From NCBI GenBank assembly GCA_018806915.1, contig JAGKQI010000015.1, positions 124,001-188,000 on the forward strand: 64,000 nucleotides of DNA, read 5' to 3'. Source of the DNA: Phytophthora colocasiae (taxonomy: Eukaryota; Oomycota; Peronosporomycetes; Peronosporales; Peronosporaceae). This document shows positions 61,653 through 64,000 of this stretch, piece after piece. A program made the translations under genes and the position numbers. The notes beneath the pieces are model-generated. The model had not been told where the DNA came from. It made no database searches and worked only from the letters and a program-made list of their open reading frames with translations. Position 1 is the stretch's first letter. Every line of letters starts with the position of its first letter.

Positions 61653-63677
61653 GTGTACGTAGGACCGGAGCTGAAAACAACCCAACCTAAAAATCAACAT
61701 TGCATGACCGCTTTAGCTCAAGAATCAGCCATGTCTTCAGAAATTCCGCGTCTGAGAGACAGTTCATCGGACTTTCCGAGAGACTGTTCACCGGACTTTC
61801 CGAGAGACTGTTCACCGGACTTTCCGAGAGACAATGAACCGCCTCCGGACGACACATTCCAGTTTCGTCTGAAAGACGGAGAATGTTATGGCTGGTGGGA
61901 GGATCACTACCCTGATCCTACAAAGCGTGATGTGGTTATGGCTGTCAATGATCATCGGACCAAGATTCTCCTGGACACCGGTGCGACTATCAACATCCTG
62001 AGTTACGACTTTGCGCGTAAGCTCGGACTCAGGCTCAAGTCACACAAACAAACAAGGGTGTCTGGGATGGGAGGTGTTCCGACGTACATCGGTGCCAGTG
62101 CTGAGATCAAGCTGACTCTCGGACCGAGAGTGGTTTACATTGTTGATGTCTGGGTTGCAAATATCGGCGAAGGTATAAACGTGCTATTAGGAATGGGATT
62201 CATGTTCGCCGCTGGTCTGAGGATCAGCGTTCGTGAGGGACTGGTATCTATGCCAGACGAAGTCGTGGTGATGATGTGCAGCTGGGAGCCCGGTGATCAT
62301 ATCGGCAGGAACAGGTCCATCAGACCAAGTGAAGCTGTACTTCTGAGACCTGGTGAAGAATTTGTTGTTCGCATTGATTATGGTCCGACGAACCCGCAAC
62401 GAGAAGTCGTGTGGGCGGGACGTGGAGACCGTTGGGTGACTCAGCTGATTTATGCAGCCCGGTCATGGCCTGTGGCGGTGCGCGTGGTGAACATTCCTGA
62501 CAAGAATACGTGGGTGAATGAATTTTCTGACGTTGCAAGGATTGTGGAGTATGGATTTTTCCCACGACATGGTCGCTTTGTACGGCCAGGCTCTGCAGCC
62601 TATCGTGACTGGGAAGTTTTGATTCTGGAGAACACTCCGTCACCAGAAACGAAGAGACGCCTGAAGGCCGAAGCCGACTTGGAGGATCTGATACCTCAAC
62701 CTCCGTGTGTGGATCACCCGGTATACCCGTGGCCAACTAAGATCTTACAGCGCCCGAGGCTGGACAATGCTCGAGTACAGTTTGTAAGGCCTACTTCGGT
62801 CCCACGAGCAAAACGAGTTCGTTTCGCTTTGGATGTGGCTACGCAGACAGATGACTGGGTGGATGCCGGAGAAGAGGAGACCCGAGATACCGCTGTGGAC
62901 ACCGGAGATCTGGGATTGTCATCAGAGAAATCGACTCCGAAAGACTCCGGAATCACGTTTGGAATTCCGAGTAACATGGTCGAGGATGAAGTCACCCTGA
63001 GTGTTTCTGGTGAACTGTCCATGGGAGATGAGGATCCGACAGACTGTTCATGGGACATCCCAATCCAGTGTATGCCAGGCACCCCTGTGGAAAAGCTCCG
63101 AGCCGAGTACGAGCGGTGCATGCGAGTCACGAATGAGGAATTGGATCTGGAACCCGGTGTCTACATACGGGAGGGAACGGACCTACTCTCTCAATTACGT
63201 GACCAACTGGTTATGCTGCCTGAATTGGAAGATTTGACCCCCGAATGCGACATCGATAAGGCTGACGTCGGAGTACCGGGAAAAACGACGCCGGAGATGG
63301 AGCAGAAACTCAGGGACATCCTGAAGTATCATCGGAAAATCTTTCTGGGAGACGGCAATGCCGCACCTGCCCCGGCAAGGGGCGTGGTCTGTGACTTGGA
63401 CGTGGGAGACGCTAAACCTGTTGCCCAACGTCCGAGGTCCGTTGCCCCTCACCTGATGATCAAGGTGTACGAACTTCTGAAGAAACTCCTGGAGACCGGA
63501 CTCATCGAGTACTCGACTTCGCCTTGGGCATCACCAATTGTGATTGTCCTCAAGAAGAATGGTGTGGATATACGCATGTGTATTGATTATCGAGTGGTGA
63601 ATGGTTTTATCCAGTTGTCGCGTTATCCGTTGTCCCTGATAGACGATCTGTTGATTGGCTTTGAGGCAGCACTGTGA
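61653..63677 (+). pseudogene. Right-end gypsy: protease and reverse transcriptase start
   Basis: 674 residues. The retropepsin-like protease has the catalytic LLDTGATINILSYDFARKLG and the later INVLLGMGFMF. The reverse transcriptase begins AKPVAQRPRSVAPHLMIKVY, SPWASPIVIVLKKNGVDIRM and CIDYRVVNGFIQLSRYPLSL. It ends at TGA 63675-63677. The next RT block (WAIRMTERARL ... WVRMPFGLKNASLVYQAML) follows at 63710 in another frame, so this stop reflects a frameshift. The catalytic DD box would lie outside the window. Confidence 0.88.
61755..61832 (+). repeat. 24-bp coding tandem repeat
   Basis: Three units of about 24 bp encode DCSPDFPR repeats in the linker before the protease. Each unit contains GTTCACCGGAC, the reverse complement of the dispersed TCYGGTGAAC core. 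Confidence 0.85.
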
Positions 63678-64000
63678 TGCTGGGTAGAGGGGTTTAAGTC
63701 GGCGAGGATATGGCGAGTGGTTGTTGGGCTATTCGAATGACGGAGCGTGCAAGGCTGAGTTCAGCGTTCATTTGCCCATTTGGACACTTCCAGTGGGTAA
63801 GAATGCCCTTCGGTCTGAAGAACGCTTCTCTGGTGTACCAGGCTATGCTGGATAACTGTGGGGGTTCGTGCGATTGTCACCTGAAGAGGAAGCTGAGGTT
63901 GACTCCGATGTGCTGGAATTCCTAAAGTTAGAACCCCATAACTCTGATGTACATGGTCTGATGTCCGGTGAACAATTTCAGAACTCTGATGAACGCATGC
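63678..64000 (+). pseudogene. Right-end gypsy: reverse transcriptase continued, with motif-rich insert
   Basis: WAIRMTERARLSSAFICPFG, HFQWVRMPFGLKNASLVYQA is normal Ty3/gypsy RT. Before the expected YxDD box the frame runs into an acidic insert (RLSPEEEAEVDSDVLEFLKL) and then SDVHGLMSGEQFQNSDER, encoded by three copies of the TCYGRYGWAC motif. The window ends here. Confidence 0.75.

Overview
The window looks like a repeat-rich, gene-poor part of an oomycete nuclear genome, most likely Phytophthora or a close relative. The evidence is two Crinkler (CRN) effector genes with the LxLFLAK-type and HVLVxxP motifs, FAR1-type MULE relics, DIRS-like and chromovirus retroelements, a flagellar CFAP73/CCDC42-type gene and short spliceosomal introns. 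No bacterial-style operons, tRNA or rRNA genes were seen. Every host gene I can recognise here is broken.

Layout. 1-3526: 3' part of a Ty3/gypsy chromovirus with an antisense gene between its chromodomain and 3' LTR. 3527-4520: relic related to the gypsy element at the right end. 4521-6672: transposon scraps, including a FAR1-domain fragment. 6673-18528: one CRN gene split first by a Copia element with identical LTRs (6763-12207, 5-bp target duplication) and then by a piggyBac element (13375-17524, TTAA duplication). 19011-20190: CFAP73/CCDC42-like gene with two nonsense codons and a frameshift. 20260-25480 (minus strand): XPG/Rad2 repair nuclease gene with a nonsense codon, split by a MULE (23157-25272) with a 9-bp target duplication. 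26750-36725: complete, very young gypsy element (1082-bp LTRs, about two differences). 37209-40164: two tandem genes encoding an endonuclease/exonuclease/phosphatase (EEP) domain fused to jacalin-like lectin domains. The second is split by a roughly 10-kb tyrosine-recombinase (DIRS/Ngaro-like) retroelement, which itself carries a second Copia (43210-48516); the lectin tail reappears at 50328-50663. 50975-52252: EEP and hAT scraps. 52253-54486: second CRN copy, nearly identical to the first in its C-terminal part but with a different N-terminal header. 54487-56440: duplicated CRN flank, unassigned DNA and a minisatellite. 56440-64000: 5' part of a gypsy element with a very long extra gag-side ORF and a short motif scattered through coding and non-coding DNA.

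How it fits together. Paralogous effector and lectin genes sit among nested transposons whose order of insertion can be read directly. LTR pairs of equal length and near-identity date the Copia-1, Copia-2 and gypsy-2 insertions as recent. The CRN pair looks like header/effector-domain shuffling at the HVLVxxP junction. The most unusual signals are the antisense gene in the chromovirus, a shared intron 3' motif in the piggyBac transposase gene, the EEP-jacalin fusion and the dispersed TCYGRYGWACA motif in the right-end gypsy.
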